A stretch of DNA of 64,000 bases from Owenia fusiformis (lineage: Eukaryota > Annelida > Polychaeta > Sabellida > Oweniidae): the NCBI GenBank assembly GCA_903813345.2, contig CAIIXF020000007.1:23297564-23361563 (forward strand). The letters run 5' to 3'. The stretch's first letter is position 1. Every line of letters starts with the position of its first letter. The position numbers and the translations under genes were made by a program. The notes beneath the pieces are model-generated. The model was not told the origin of the DNA. It worked only from the letters and a program-made list of their open reading frames with translations, and made no database searches. Shown here one piece after another: positions 25,501 through 35,207 of the stretch.

Positions 25501-28500
25501 TTCAACCTACACCTTGCTCCTTTCTGTCGTATTTAATAAAACAAAAATAGTATATCACGGAGGGATACGAACCACTCACCTGGGACTTGGTTATTCACTA
25601 GCGCCATAGGCGTTCTACTATTCTGGATACAACTGACGAGTCGTATTTAAGTGGAGACAAAAGTGAGGATCATTTTGAATTGACGCTCGGTATAAATATA
25701 TAATACTTTTGTTCTTTCATATCAGTAGCTCGTTGGCCTCATGGTTAGCGTGCCTGGCTTCCATAGTCTAGGTTAGTTGATCGAGACCCGTTCATGTCGA
25801 ACTTTTTGATTTGCTTGATGTCAAGATATAATAAGTAGGGCAAAATCCAGAAAAAGTAGATCAAAAATACTCCAATGGAGTATAAAATTGTCACCAGGAT
25901 TCCGGAATGAGACGAATGTTAACTCGTGAAATCTCGGTAGATAAAGTAGGTCAGAAAATCCGGATTAATCCGAACAAGGTTCGGGAATTTTCGTCATAAG
26001 AAGTAGGTCAAAAATACTCCAATGGAGTATAAAATTGTCACCAGGATTCCGAAATACGACGAATCGAATCGGCAAACTTCGGTACAATAATGAAGTGCAT
26101 AAAAATCGTGAAACAGGTGTCAGGGGCTTCCCTCATCTTTCCATAAATGGTTCTAAAAGCCTTATATGGATCTATCACGTGACATTCAAAATGACGTTCC
26201 TATATGGTTCTATGGGCCTTATATGGATCTTTCGAACACGTGACCAAATCAAAATCAAAATCAAAATTTTACCTTGACCATTGGATGGGATTTCATAGAA
26301 AATATCAAAGAAAACATATTCTCGTGATCCTTAAATCACTTAAATTCGATCATTTTATCTTCACCCCTTGATGGAATTTTATGAAAGAAGTTATGAAAAC
26401 ACATCATCATGTAAGGGTTTTCACCTAAATTAGCTCGTTTTATCTTGACCCTTCAATTGAATTTCATTGAAAAATGTTTCATGAAAAATATCATGTTATG
26501 ATTTGTATTTAAATAAGACCGTTTCATTTAAATACTTGCTGGATAATATTTCATTAAAAAACGCACTTTAAAAATATTTCAGGATTTGCCTTAATTTATC
26601 AATGTAATGTAAGTATTAGATTGACTCTCAAATAGGGTTCTATTTTAACTTTTTTTATTGAAATAAATACTAGGCAGGACTCACTCTCTAAATAGCTAAT
26701 AAAAATTCAACCCTTGGATGTGATTTCGTTGAAAAAAAAATATGACAAGTCCAGAATCAAATGATTTGTCCAGAACCTCTTAAGATCCTGTTTGAGGGAA
26801 AGAGTTGTATTTAAGTCACCATATATATAAATCAATGGAGAGTAGGGCCATACTAGTAATTTGATAGGACCTCCTACCCTTTTACACCGGGTATGCCCAA
26901 ACTGACAAAAAGAACTAAAGATAACCAGTGCAGTCCAAACTATTATCAGTGGTATATTGGTTATACTGAATTACAAGCACTGCTTCTATGGTATGCATTG
27001 ATACGATAGTTAATATTTACCGACACATGTCCTGTTGTTAAGCCTTGGGGTCCTTCCAGCAATACAACCCAAGCAAGTATCAGCCACTCCGAATCCCCCA
27101 CTGTCTGTACATTCAATACAGTTTGAGATCACCGTACAATCTTAGATCAAAAACATTAATTTAATAAAATATGTTCTCTATATCAGTGTAAAGAGCAAAA
27201 GAGGGGAAATGAAATTGAATTTTTGGACGACACAGAAACATCCATAACGCTCGTAAACTTAACACAAAAGATAACACAATAGAACAAACGAGTTAAGAGG
27301 TCTGATAAACATACTTTGTAAACGTACATGTAATAAAAGTTGCGCTTACGGTATCCTTTTTACATTTATAAAAATATAACAATATACACATTTTTACATG
27401 AATAGAAGACAACGCGTAGAAGATAAATCATTAGAGATTGCTCACAATGATTAACAAATAAATCATCTATTATTAACTAAAACCGTTTTTTCTTTCTCGT
27501 GACAAATCTCAAACGAGATTAAGTTTATTTACGTAAGATGAACATTAATTTCAATTCCTACTTACCAACACAGGTGAGTCTATCATTACTTGGACCAAAT
27601 CCAATGATGCATTCAGTACATTCTCCAACCCCGTCATCATTTCCATCCTCACATCGTGTACAGTTTGTTGGACACACTGCAACAAAAGGCCGCATTAAAA
27701 TCACATATAAACTCCTTATTTCGAGCTTTGCATTCGTAATACTATTTAGATGGTTTTGGGGGTTTGTGAATGTTGTACACAAAAACTATATAATGCGCTT
27801 CGAACCCTCTATCATGTTTTGAGGCCTCTACAGATATCGAGTATTTGTAGTAAATAGGCAATTTATAAAGCCAACGTTTTAAAAGATGTATAACACTCAT
27901 ACATTTAGTGTCGATATACCTCAAATATTTACGTATCTGAGCGCATTTACCAGCTAAACTATATTGAGAATACATGGAATAGAAGATACTATTTCTGATC
28001 ACGCACCTACACATCCTGAAGAATCACTTGTTAGTCCATAGCCGCTTTCACATGCAATACATTCAGACAAACCGTCACTGTCGCCATCCACACAAGACAT
28101 GCAGTTCATGGGACAAGCTGTGGTGAACATGAAACATGGGGAATCGTGTGCTTCTCATAAACTTCCATTGGTTAAACTTGTAAATTAATGCTTCTTGATA
28201 ATATTTTACTACATTGATGCTAGTCTGGTCATTTCGATAGATTTAGTTTTGTTGTCCAAGCCAAGAAGTTTATACATTTGGTAATAATGTATTTTCATAC
28301 TATCAGTATTGTTTTAGAATACATCTAAATGGATAAATGAGATCACACAAAAATGCCTACCGACACAGCCTTCGCCATTACCCTTGGGCCCATAACCAGG
28401 AAGACACGCTTTACATTGAAAGTCTTCCTTGGTACAGTTGTCGCAGTTAGAGATGGAAGTACAAGCTAGAAATGTTACAACATGAATAATAATCAACGAA

Positions 28501-28750
28501 GTGACAAAAAACCATCTGATGCAGCAATATACTTAATTTAGGTAAACTTCTACATTATACTTTGAGTTCTATCCCATTGAAGTGTCTTATACTGGACAAG
28601 GTACGTCCATATACTTTGAAAAAGATGTTTAAAAGGTAAACTAAACAGTAATAAGACTTTACCCGTATATTGAAGAGATGCCACATTGTTAATCGGGTAT
28701 GTACAGAGGACGAGAAGAGTTTCAAGAGATAAAAGATGAATCCACTTCAT
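13594..28750 (-). CDS. 13 furin-like Cys modules + Ly6/uPAR domain, GPI-type surface protein
   Basis: Seventeen exons, all in frame, predict 650 residues. CDS exons: 28750-28663 (signal peptide), 28465-28361, 28117-28007, 27676-27566, 27140-27021, 19749-19630, 19415-19293, 19175-19068, 17966-17856, 17764-17645, 17279-17157, 16985-16869, 16769-16653, 16482-16378, then LU exons 16148-16048, 15792-15679 and 13752-13594. Exons 2-14 each encode one 35-41-residue module, roughly C-x2-7-C-x2-C-x(6-15)-C-x2-C-...-C, like furin/growth-factor-receptor repeats. They are bounded by phase 1 introns; the two introns inside the LU domain are phase 0. The tail is hydrophobic. The start ATG follows an acceptor at 28760, so a 5' UTR intron is likely. 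Inferred: a modular GPI-anchored cell-surface protein. I do not know a named family with this order of domains. Exon chaining is firm; the ligand and role are unknown. Confidence 0.85.
13793..14853. mobile_element. 1.06-kb mariner-type relic
   Basis: Ends are tacagggcgttcaataagta and its inverse, extending about 45 bp inward, with TA at the outer bases. The minus-strand frame at 14119-14358 contains EWVARQQLCIEVRG, reminiscent of the C-terminal end of mariner-family transposases, but it is short and broken. An internal block of about 85 bp (14208-14290) is repeated at 14456-14545. It is inserted in the last intron of the FU-LU gene. Confidence 0.75.
15437..15635. repeat. Pentanucleotide microsatellite tract
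   Basis: Consecutive runs of ataca-, ataac- and ataat-type pentamers (for example aatacaatacaatac) cover nearly 200 bp within the intron between the last two LU exons. Confidence 0.9.
16378..19749 (-). other. Furin-like modules 5-13 (nine exons)
   Basis: Modules 5 and 6 (19749-19630, 19415-19293) share CEETTNDN, which suggests a recent exon duplication. Modules 8 (CEDSNNDGIAEC) and 11 (CEDSDNDGIAEC) carry acidic loops. Module 12 has CNDNDNDNFPEC. Module 13 (16482-16378) is the shortest and lacks the acidic loop. Donors of modules 9, 10, 11 and 13 end in A|GT rather than G|GT, but the phase is kept. Confidence 0.85.
17967..19067 (-). other. Intron between furin-like modules 6-7 and 8 region, no exon seen
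   Basis: About 1.1 kb between exons 19175-19068 and 17966-17856. Donor and acceptor phases match directly, and I see no further Cys-rich module or element ends. Confidence 0.5.
19900..21233 (+). repeat. Left terminal inverted repeat of the 6.9-kb element
   Basis: It pairs base for base, with few differences, with 25452-26791 on the other strand. It carries both tRNA-like segments described for the right arm, in opposite orientation. Confidence 0.85.
22826..22916 (-). repeat. Dispersed 90-100-bp repeat, copy 2
   Basis: Reverse complement of the repeat at 8781-8880, with gatgcgagcaggtagttacc and ggtggctcgttcgggtcaga. It lies inside the 6.9-kb element. Confidence 0.65.
23520..24310. mobile_element. 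0.79-kb MITE with ~50-bp TIRs and 5-bp TSD
   Basis: The ends are gagaattttcgttataagtt and its inverse, extending inward through cttatacgtatacttata. Both flanks carry taata (23515-23519 and 24311-24315). There is no coding capacity. It is nested in the 6.9-kb element. Confidence 0.75.
24399..24418. repeat. (GAT)n microsatellite
   Basis: Six to seven consecutive gat units. A long C-run of about 19 bases lies nearby at about 24592-24610. Confidence 0.85.
24711..24989. mobile_element. 279-bp MITE with perfect 9-bp TSD
   Basis: Ends tagttcaacaagttaaacc and its inverse are flanked on both sides by cctttatag (24702-24710 and 24990-24998). A second internal ggtttaact pair occurs near 24780. A 9-bp duplication is typical of Mutator-like and some other superfamilies; the class is not certain. 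Confidence 0.75.
25556..25630 (-). promoter_or_regulatory. Second tRNA-like segment, facing the first
   Basis: On the minus strand, gcgctagtgaataaccaagt is followed by gtggttcgtatccctc, a good B-box match. A copy is at about 21060-21125 on the plus strand in the left arm. It may be a tRNA relic or SINE fragment. Confidence 0.35.
25727..25802 (+). promoter_or_regulatory. tRNA-like segment with A-box and B-box matches
   Basis: tagctcgttggcctcatgg resembles a tRNA D-arm and pol III A box. gatcgagacc, about 55 bp later, resembles a B box. The mirrored copy is at about 20885-20962 on the minus strand in the left arm. It looks like a tRNA-derived (SINE-type) promoter carried by the repeat rather than a functional tRNA gene, because I could not fold a full acceptor stem. 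Confidence 0.4.
27021..28465 (-). other. Furin-like modules 1-4 (four exons)
   Basis: Exons 28465-28361, 28117-28007, 27676-27566 and 27140-27021. Characteristic pieces are CKACLPGYGPKG, CMSCVDGDSDGLSEC, CTRCEDGNDDGVGEC and CIECTDSGGFGVADTC. Modules 2 and 3 hold an acidic DxDxDG-like loop between the third and fourth Cys. Introns are short (about 240-450 bp) except for the next one, which carries the 6.9-kb transposon. Confidence 0.85.
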
Positions 28751-28759
28751 ATTTTAATT
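28663..28759 (-). other. Signal-peptide exon of the FU-LU gene
   Basis: An acceptor (ttaatttcag) precedes AATTAAAATATG. The ATG at 28750 opens MKWIHLLSLETLLVLCTYP, a hydrophobic leader of about 25 residues, and the exon ends G|GTAAAG in phase 1. A possible non-coding first exon ends at 28996 (ATAAG|GTAAAT on the minus strand), which would place transcription start a little above 29000. Confidence 0.7.
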
Positions 28760-28996
28760 CTGAAATTAAGAAAATAACTTATCTAGTATTACCTTAACGT
28801 AATATATGACATTTTTTATGTAACTATATCATAATTTTCCACTGGTAACAAAAATATTGTTTGAGACGATGTTCTATGAACATCACAGTAACTATGGAAT
28901 ATAAAACGAGATATTGTGTAGAACATGACATGAAATAAAATAAGCATTCAATTGGGATTACAAAACTCATAAGATCAATTTGAAATTACATTTACC

Positions 28997-29812
28997 TTAT
29001 AATCGCTCCGATTTGAAAAATCCTAGTATCTACTTGATGCGTACACGTTTAGTGAACTGCTCTTCATGTTCAGCCTTTCGTTTTCTAATAACTAAGTGAG
29101 ACTTAAGAATCTGTCCCATTTAAATCAAATTGGTCAATTGTTGAGATAGTACGTTTTAAGAACTATAGTAGCGACTAACAAACAAAACAAATTGTTAAAC
29201 AATGCATTGATTTATTACATCCTATCCCATTGTTGTGATTAGCTTGATCAACAAACATTTTTCGGAGAAGACAAATCAAAGTTTACTTTTTTCAGTTGAA
29301 CGTTATTTGTATTTCATTTAGGTGTACACATGTGTAATTCTGATATACATGTTCGAGACGTATACGTTTTATTTTTTCACTGCAATCTTCACTGCTTAAA
29401 GCAAGTCCATTGTAAGAGCGAGTCGTTCACATAAGTAGTTGATATACCCCAAACACTAGGCACATGACCCAAGAACTAACGACTACCCTCGATACCGCGT
29501 TGGTCTTGTCTGAAACGAAATGTCATAAAGCAATTAAAATGCATATTCATTTAGCAAAATGGAGTCGGCGATGGAAATGTCCGAACCCCGGCCTACACGT
29601 ACTGAATTAATCTGTTTCAGAAGCAAGAAAAGGTACATGCACTAGGGTTGATCACCAAGTGTTTTGCACTGTTTGCTCAATATTTTTTTAATGAATATTG
29701 TTCATATTTTATCTCAACCATGTTTATGTAAAAATGCACAACACGATTTACATATTAGATGTCGCATCGTCTCGAGTTTTTGTGTTCAGTCGTATCACAT
29801 TGTATTGTAATG
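28997..29812. other. Intergenic, possible promoter of FU-LU gene and 3' end of VWC gene
   Basis: No long frame. On the minus strand a possible tiny terminal exon of the VWC gene could start at 29391 (phase 1, stop at 29371-29369, overlapping AATAAA), but this is weak. The FU-LU promoter should lie near 29000-29200; no clear TATA box was seen. Confidence 0.2.
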
Positions 29813-30691
29813 TACACTCCCCTCCATAAGTTTGGCAACCTTTTTTCCCCCATTGAACTACGTGTTAAAGCCTCTTTACCCTTGAATTTTTATTTACTTA
29901 ACCTGCGATGAAAATACTTATACTATTGATGGAAACGTAATTTGACTTTAATTCCAATACCTCAAAATTTTCTCAATTTTTTTCCTCAATTACAATAGGT
30001 CGAGAATTGATGATAAATTTGATAAATTTTTGAAAATCGTCATTCCCATGTTAACCAATGGGAAATGATAGGTTTGCCGCAAGTCATATGACAGAATATC
30101 CATCCATCCGAGTCCTTGCATAAAATACAAGTTAGGCAGGCAATTGAATTTGCTAACTTTATTTAACAAAAAATTGATATGTTTCTTCAGGTTAAACAAA
30201 GTTATAGGGCTTTAAAGTCAAAATTGTTTTTCAAAAAACCTCTCCCATTGAAATAACACAGGAGGCGAAAAATTATTTTCAAAAATGACTTTGAAGCGCT
30301 GTAACTTTAATATTCATCAAATAAACTAAACACTTAGTGTTCAAAAAAGTTAGACAATTCAATTTTCTATATGAAAATATTTTTGCTGAATCTTTTACTG
30401 AAAAGATATCCTGATTTCTGATTTGCCCCGAACCCTCCATTTCCCATTGGATTACATGGGAATGACGATTTTCAAAAATTCATCAAATTTATCATCAATT
30501 TCCGACCTATTGTAATTGAGGAAAAAAATTGAGAAAATTTGGAGGTATTGGAAATAAAGTCAAGTTACGTTTTCATCAATATTATTAGTTATTTCATCGC
30601 CGGTTAAGTAAATAAAAATCCAAACGTAAAGAGGCTTTAACACATAGTTCAATTGGGAAAAAAGGTTGCCAAATTTATGGAGGGGAGTGTA
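29813..30691. mobile_element. Complete 0.88-kb Tc1-type MITE
   Basis: Starts tacactcccctccataagtt and ends in the inverse, with a few mismatches, near aggggagtgta. Inverted arms extend about 260 bp inward, and TA is at both outer ends. No transposase. The same terminus marks the broken Tc1 transposon ending at 36742, which is probably of the family that mobilised it. Confidence 0.85.
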
Positions 30692-30699
30692 ATGTAATG

Positions 30700-31010
30700 T
30701 AGTGTGCAATACAGGATATATTCTGCTCGAGAAATTCCGTATTGGAACGAGACGAAGTCGAGTGCCAATACAGAATATCGAGACAGAATATATCCTGTAT
30801 TGCACTTTAAATCATTCAATAACGTTTTTATTGTGTGATCCTCTGTATTGCTACTGAGATCGTTCCCTCCGTACCGATATTTTCTGTATTGCGACGGAGA
30901 TGATCAATGGGAATAATCTCAGTAGCAATACAGATTGGTACAGCACAAGAACTGACCAATCAGAAGGCTTCATTTTACAGAGCATACGATAATGTGTTAT
31001 ATTGTATAAT
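30700..31010. repeat. Inverted-repeat cluster around gcaatacag motif
   Basis: gcaatacaggatatattctg (30706) is inverted at about 30780-30800. ctgtattgctactgagat (30844) is inverted at about 30918-30938. It is likely a small foldback element in the intron after the last recognised VWC exon. Confidence 0.55.
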
Positions 31011-31044
31011 ATAGCAACGACATGCTTGACAAAGATAAACGTAC

Positions 31045-33952
31045 CCAATTGACATTGATTTGTGTCACATTTCATTCCATCTGTATTGCACGAGCAGACA
31101 CCACATGGCCCAGTGTTATCCATTTGCCACTGTGAACCCAACGGATAAGTCCTACCAAGGTACTTACATTGCGGAGTACAGTTGATGTTACTGCACACTG
31201 GTCCATTTAGGGTACACAGACAGCTATTACAACCATCCTCAGCCAAGAAACGGTCCCCATACTTGTAACCTTGGGCGTTATAGCTACAGTCTCCCTTTTG
31301 AGAGGGATCTTTTGGTGTCGGCCGAGCTGAAGGAATCGGGTCAATTATTGGTTCATCTGTAGGATCAGGTGGACCTGGAATAACAACGTGTACAGTGGAG
31401 CTTGTGTTAAGGGGTCTTGCGGCATTCTGATTTCATCTATTATCTATTTGAAAATCTAGCATCATATTATTAATTTTACCCCATGGATAGCACGGTCCAT
31501 CTTTCACATTGCCGTTATAGCAGCAACGACATTCACCGTCATCCAGCTTTCTGCATTCTCCTTCCTTCAACCATTCGTTAGTACATTGTGGACTTGATGT
31601 AGGGCCTCTTGGTGTCGTCCAGCTAGGTTCAGTGTTGGCACATTTTGACTTTGAGCAAACAAGCTTGGCATTCTCGAGACACTGGCATGTTTTACATCCT
31701 TCAAGTATATCGAATTTCGTACCGATCTTGTAGAATTTACCATCATATTTACAAACCTTTGGAAACGATAGTTTGCATTCTATACCTGTTTTCTTGCAAT
31801 AGCACACTTTATTCTTATTGTCCGTTTCGATAATATCTCCGACTTTGAATTTTCTGTCACCAAGTTTGCAAACTTGCTTTTCACAATCGTCCTTTTCGGA
31901 ACATTGAATACCCTCCTCCGTGCATTTGCATGAATAACAACCATCTCTCCCCTTGAACACGTCACCAATCGCATACTTTTTGTCCTCATGCACGCACGCT
32001 CCACAGTCAACGATATCTTCACATTTCACTCCCTCCGTCGTACATTCACACTCGGCGCAAACATCTTTGAAGGTGTCCCCTACTTTGTAATCCTTGTCGC
32101 CAATTGTGCACCCTTTGCAATATTTCTTTGTGCAGTAAAGTCCTTCTTCAGTACATTTGCAAGTGTTGCAATTATCGCCCATGGGGAAAACGTCGCCAAT
32201 TTTATATTTCTCGTCTTCATATATACAGTATTGTGGCGATGCCTCTGTTGTCTTCTTACATATAACCCTTTCGATACACCTTACCCCTTCCTGTGTACAT
32301 GTACATTCACGACACTCACCCATGTTGAAAGAAACTCCAAGTTCGAATTTGCGGTCCCCGACTTCGCAATACCTTCGTACCTGGGTTGTTGTTTCACAAA
32401 ACCTTTTCGTACAGATTACTCCTACTCTTTGGTTATCTACATATCTGCAGATACACTCGTTGCAACCATCTTCAGCAGGGAAGCTGTCTCCAACTTCGTA
32501 AACGTTGTCGTTATACATACATACGGGAGGTCGTCGTGTGGTCTTCATACAATCAATTTCTGTACAACTTACAGATGGTCGATTGTGCTCATTTGCTTCG
32601 CATATACACTTATTGCAACCATCTTCGGCGGGGAATCTTTCTCCAACTTTATAAACTTGGTCATTGTACCTACATAAAGGAATTTCATGCGTTCGGCGCG
32701 TGGTCTTCATACAAGCCATTTCTGTGCAATGAACAGACGGACCATGGTGCTCATTCCCCTCACATGTACATTCATTGCAACCATCTTCGGCGGGGAATCT
32801 ATCGCCAACTTCGAAGTTTCGGTAGTTATATCTACAGAATTTTGGCTTATTGGTCGTTGAAATTGCGCATCGGTTTTTTCCACAAGTCACAGTTGGTTGA
32901 TTTTCATCACTCATCAGACACTGGCATTTGATACACCCCTCTTCAATTTCGAACTCTTGACCTAGTCGATATAGTCTACTTCGGAATGCACATTGTCTGG
33001 GAGCACAATTGTTATCTGTGCATGCAACACGGACTTGTCCCCTGGCTTCTACGCATTCACATTGACCACAACCATCTTCTGGAGGAAACGTCTGCCCGGG
33101 TTGGTATTCACGCCCGTTATACTCACATACGGGTAGAAGGCGCGGCTCTAAATGTAGAGGTTTAGACATTAAAACATAAAATGCTATACTAAAATGGTAT
33201 TTTCATTCAACAGTTTTTATATAGTATTTGTGGGTGTAATACGTATACATACATTGGGCTTTATGTAAAATCAAAATGTATATATAACCCTCTGGGTGTT
33301 TAGCAATGGGTTTCCATATGTTTTCTGAAAACTAAATACTTTTTCTAAAATGAGAACTCTCTAAAACTCTTCTTGATGATAATTTAGAATGTAAAGATTA
33401 GAAGGAGAATGAAAGAAATGTAAAGAAAATAAAAAATACATTGTAACATTTTGATAGTACAGCTATGCTCATTTTATTTCATGTAAACGTTTCCAAGAAA
33501 GTATTTGTAAATTGCATTACCGGTCGGATGTGGAGGATCGATGCACGGTTCTTCGTTGCAGTCGCTCCCGTGTGTTGTACATATGCATATGCTACAACCG
33601 TCCTCTCCAATGAAGTCATCTCCGACGTGGTACCCCTTTCCTCCAGAGTAACAGCGCTCGGCAGCTGATGGCAGCGCTACAGCTACATACATATTGCACA
33701 TAGTTCAAATTACAATAATGAACGGTAATCTGGCAACATAACAATGGAAACAGTCAATGCCATCTATTTTGCAAAGTATAGATTATTCGAACAAGCACAA
33801 ATGTTTCAAATAACTTATCAGACTCACGAAAACAAATCGGTCTGTCTCCTTCTTTAATGATTCTGCATGTTTCTGATCAAACCGACAATAAGTGAAGAAG
33901 AAAATCATTTACCTGACAAAGCTAATAACCAGTAACGCAACCACCTATTCAT
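31045..33952 (-). CDS. Secreted VWC/pacifastin-like multi-repeat protein (last exon uncertain)
   Basis: Four exons, all phase 1: 33952-33913 (MNRWLRYWLLALS leader), 33682-33521, 33147-31480 and 31374-31045, giving about 733 residues to the last donor (G|GTACGT). About 14 six-Cys repeats follow the pattern C-x(8)-Y-x-(V/I)-G-x2-F-x3-(D/E)-G-C-x2-C-x-C-...-C-x4-C, for example VYKVGERFPAEDGCNKCIC. Eleven lie in exon 3 alone. Near the end of exon 3 is a different Cys cluster (GECRCCYNGNVKDGPC), then a Pro/Asp linker (PPDPTDEPIIDPIPSARP) and two more repeats. This resembles single-VWC or pacifastin modules; secreted VWC repeat proteins often bind growth factors, and pacifastins inhibit serine proteases, but neither role is shown. 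The final coding exon has not been fixed. Confidence 0.8.
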
Positions 33953-34222
33953 CTTAAAAGTTGTCGTCTTAATAACAATTTAAAGCTTTGGCAGATGGTC
34001 TTATGTTTTCTGTCAGCGAAGAGGTTTTGATAGGACAAGTACCTGTTATACCAGATAAAATTTGTCAATGAGCATCTTCAATAGCTGTGGCTCTGACATT
34101 GTGCCATTTGTTATCTACTCTGATATCCAATGGACATTGTTCTGTTATTCACTGGTGTCATCATTTTGCATATTGTTTGTATTTTTAATTGACATTTTAT
34201 TGTATAACCTGGCACGTTGGGA
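33953..34222. other. 5' flank of the VWC gene
   Basis: No TATA box of good quality and no frame seen. The promoter is presumed here but not located. Confidence 0.25.
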
Positions 34223-34431
34223 TACTGTATAAGTGGTAATTTTGCCTAATCATTTCATTTGCCTATTTCCTAATTTTTGCCAGGTTCGGAAAATTAAATG
34301 TCGGAAATATTGTCTTTATAATGTTATCCAATGGGAGGTTTCTTGTCAATAGGAAAATTAAAATTAGGAAAATGATGAAATTTGACCATTCGGAAAATTA
34401 ACCACTCGGATTAAATACCACTTATACAGTA
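34223..34431. mobile_element. 209-bp MITE
   Basis: Ends tactgtataagtggta and its inverse, with TA at both outer ends (mariner-like). The arms contain repeated ggaaaattaa strings. No coding capacity. Confidence 0.65.
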
Positions 34432-35207
34432 ATCAAATGGCAGCGCTTCAATCAGGATCATTGAAGCTGCTTTTAAATGAAATAGCAAAAGTTTTTTAAG
34501 GTAACGGTAAAGGTAATCAAAAGTACGAAAATGGTAGCCATATTTTTTGATAAAGTCACAAGATTTTGTATATGTTTTCCTTGTATGTGAATGTATTTCT
34601 TTGACTAAAGAGACATGTCAAAGTGAACATCACATTTAAAGGCACTTTTCGTAATTATGGATTGGATGTGCATGGGTCCACAAATCTTGCATGGAGACTG
34701 TGAAATGAGGCCAATTTTTGGAAGTTTCAGGAAGTAGCCTTGTAACAGTCACACATTTGCAAGACACATTCCATGCCCCTTTGGTGTTCCTTGGTAAGAT
34801 AAGATGATTTGTGGAAATTTTGAATTCTTTCAAATGTGACACTGAAGCACTCTTACTCTTTGACGTTTTCAAAAGTTAACCTCACTTCACAGTTTTCATG
34901 TTAGCTTTAGGGGCTCATATCTACAATTCTCGTGTTCCATTACACAATTTTTGATTGAGTCACAACAAAAGCGGGAATTCCCTTCCCTCTCAATTCATTT
35001 TTAGTTTTGCAGAAAACATGGCCATGTCACCCAAACTGAGGAGAAGGAATAGTAGGATTTAGATTCCAAGAGAAAAGCAAGCTTCAGTACTGTAATTAGA
35101 TTTTGTGTGATCAACATTTCAAATTGGAACTTTTGAGAGAACGTTTTGCCATATAGTTTCACTAATATGTAAAGTCATGAAATCTTTGCATTATGTTTGT
35201 CTGATGT
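34432..35207. other. Intergenic, no gene seen
   Basis: The minus-strand 78-codon frame at 34636-34872 shows no recognisable domain and no splice context. Confidence 0.35.

Larger units (their letters stand above)
19900..26791. mobile_element. 6.9-kb element with 1.3-kb terminal inverted repeats
   Basis: The left arm 19900-21233 is the near-perfect reverse complement of 25452-26791. The outer end reads acaggatcttaagaggttct. The 4.2-kb centre holds no transposase-like frame, only short open frames and nested MITEs (23520-24310, 24711-24989). The frames at 20415-20651 and 26035-26277 are the same sequence in the two arms. It is inserted in intron 5 of the FU-LU gene. No clear target-site duplication was found. 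The class is unknown; it could be a foldback-type or a gutted long-TIR DNA transposon. Confidence 0.8.
25452..26791 (-). repeat. Right terminal inverted repeat of the 6.9-kb element
   Basis: Inverse of 19900-21233. Shared landmarks include actccaatggagtataaaat, which also occurs twice within each arm. Confidence 0.85.

Noticed and set aside
25727-25802. Functional tRNA gene
   Set aside because: The A-box and B-box resemblance is fair, but no full cloverleaf with a 7-bp acceptor stem could be drawn, and the segment is duplicated in a transposon arm.
20415-26277. Two 78-80-codon frames with the same protein (20415-20651 and 26035-26277)
   Set aside because: They are identical only because they lie in the two arms of a long inverted repeat. 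No domain is recognisable.
31988-32677. 229-codon plus-strand open frame
   Set aside because: It is the antisense shadow of the Cys-rich VWC exon on the minus strand. It has no start context or domain, and other long plus-strand frames in the same exon are equally empty.
13594-33952. VWC gene and FU-LU gene as one gene
   Set aside because: The exon at 28759-28663 has its own ATG and signal peptide. Splicing from the VWC donor at 31045 into that acceptor would give a stop after about ten codons.
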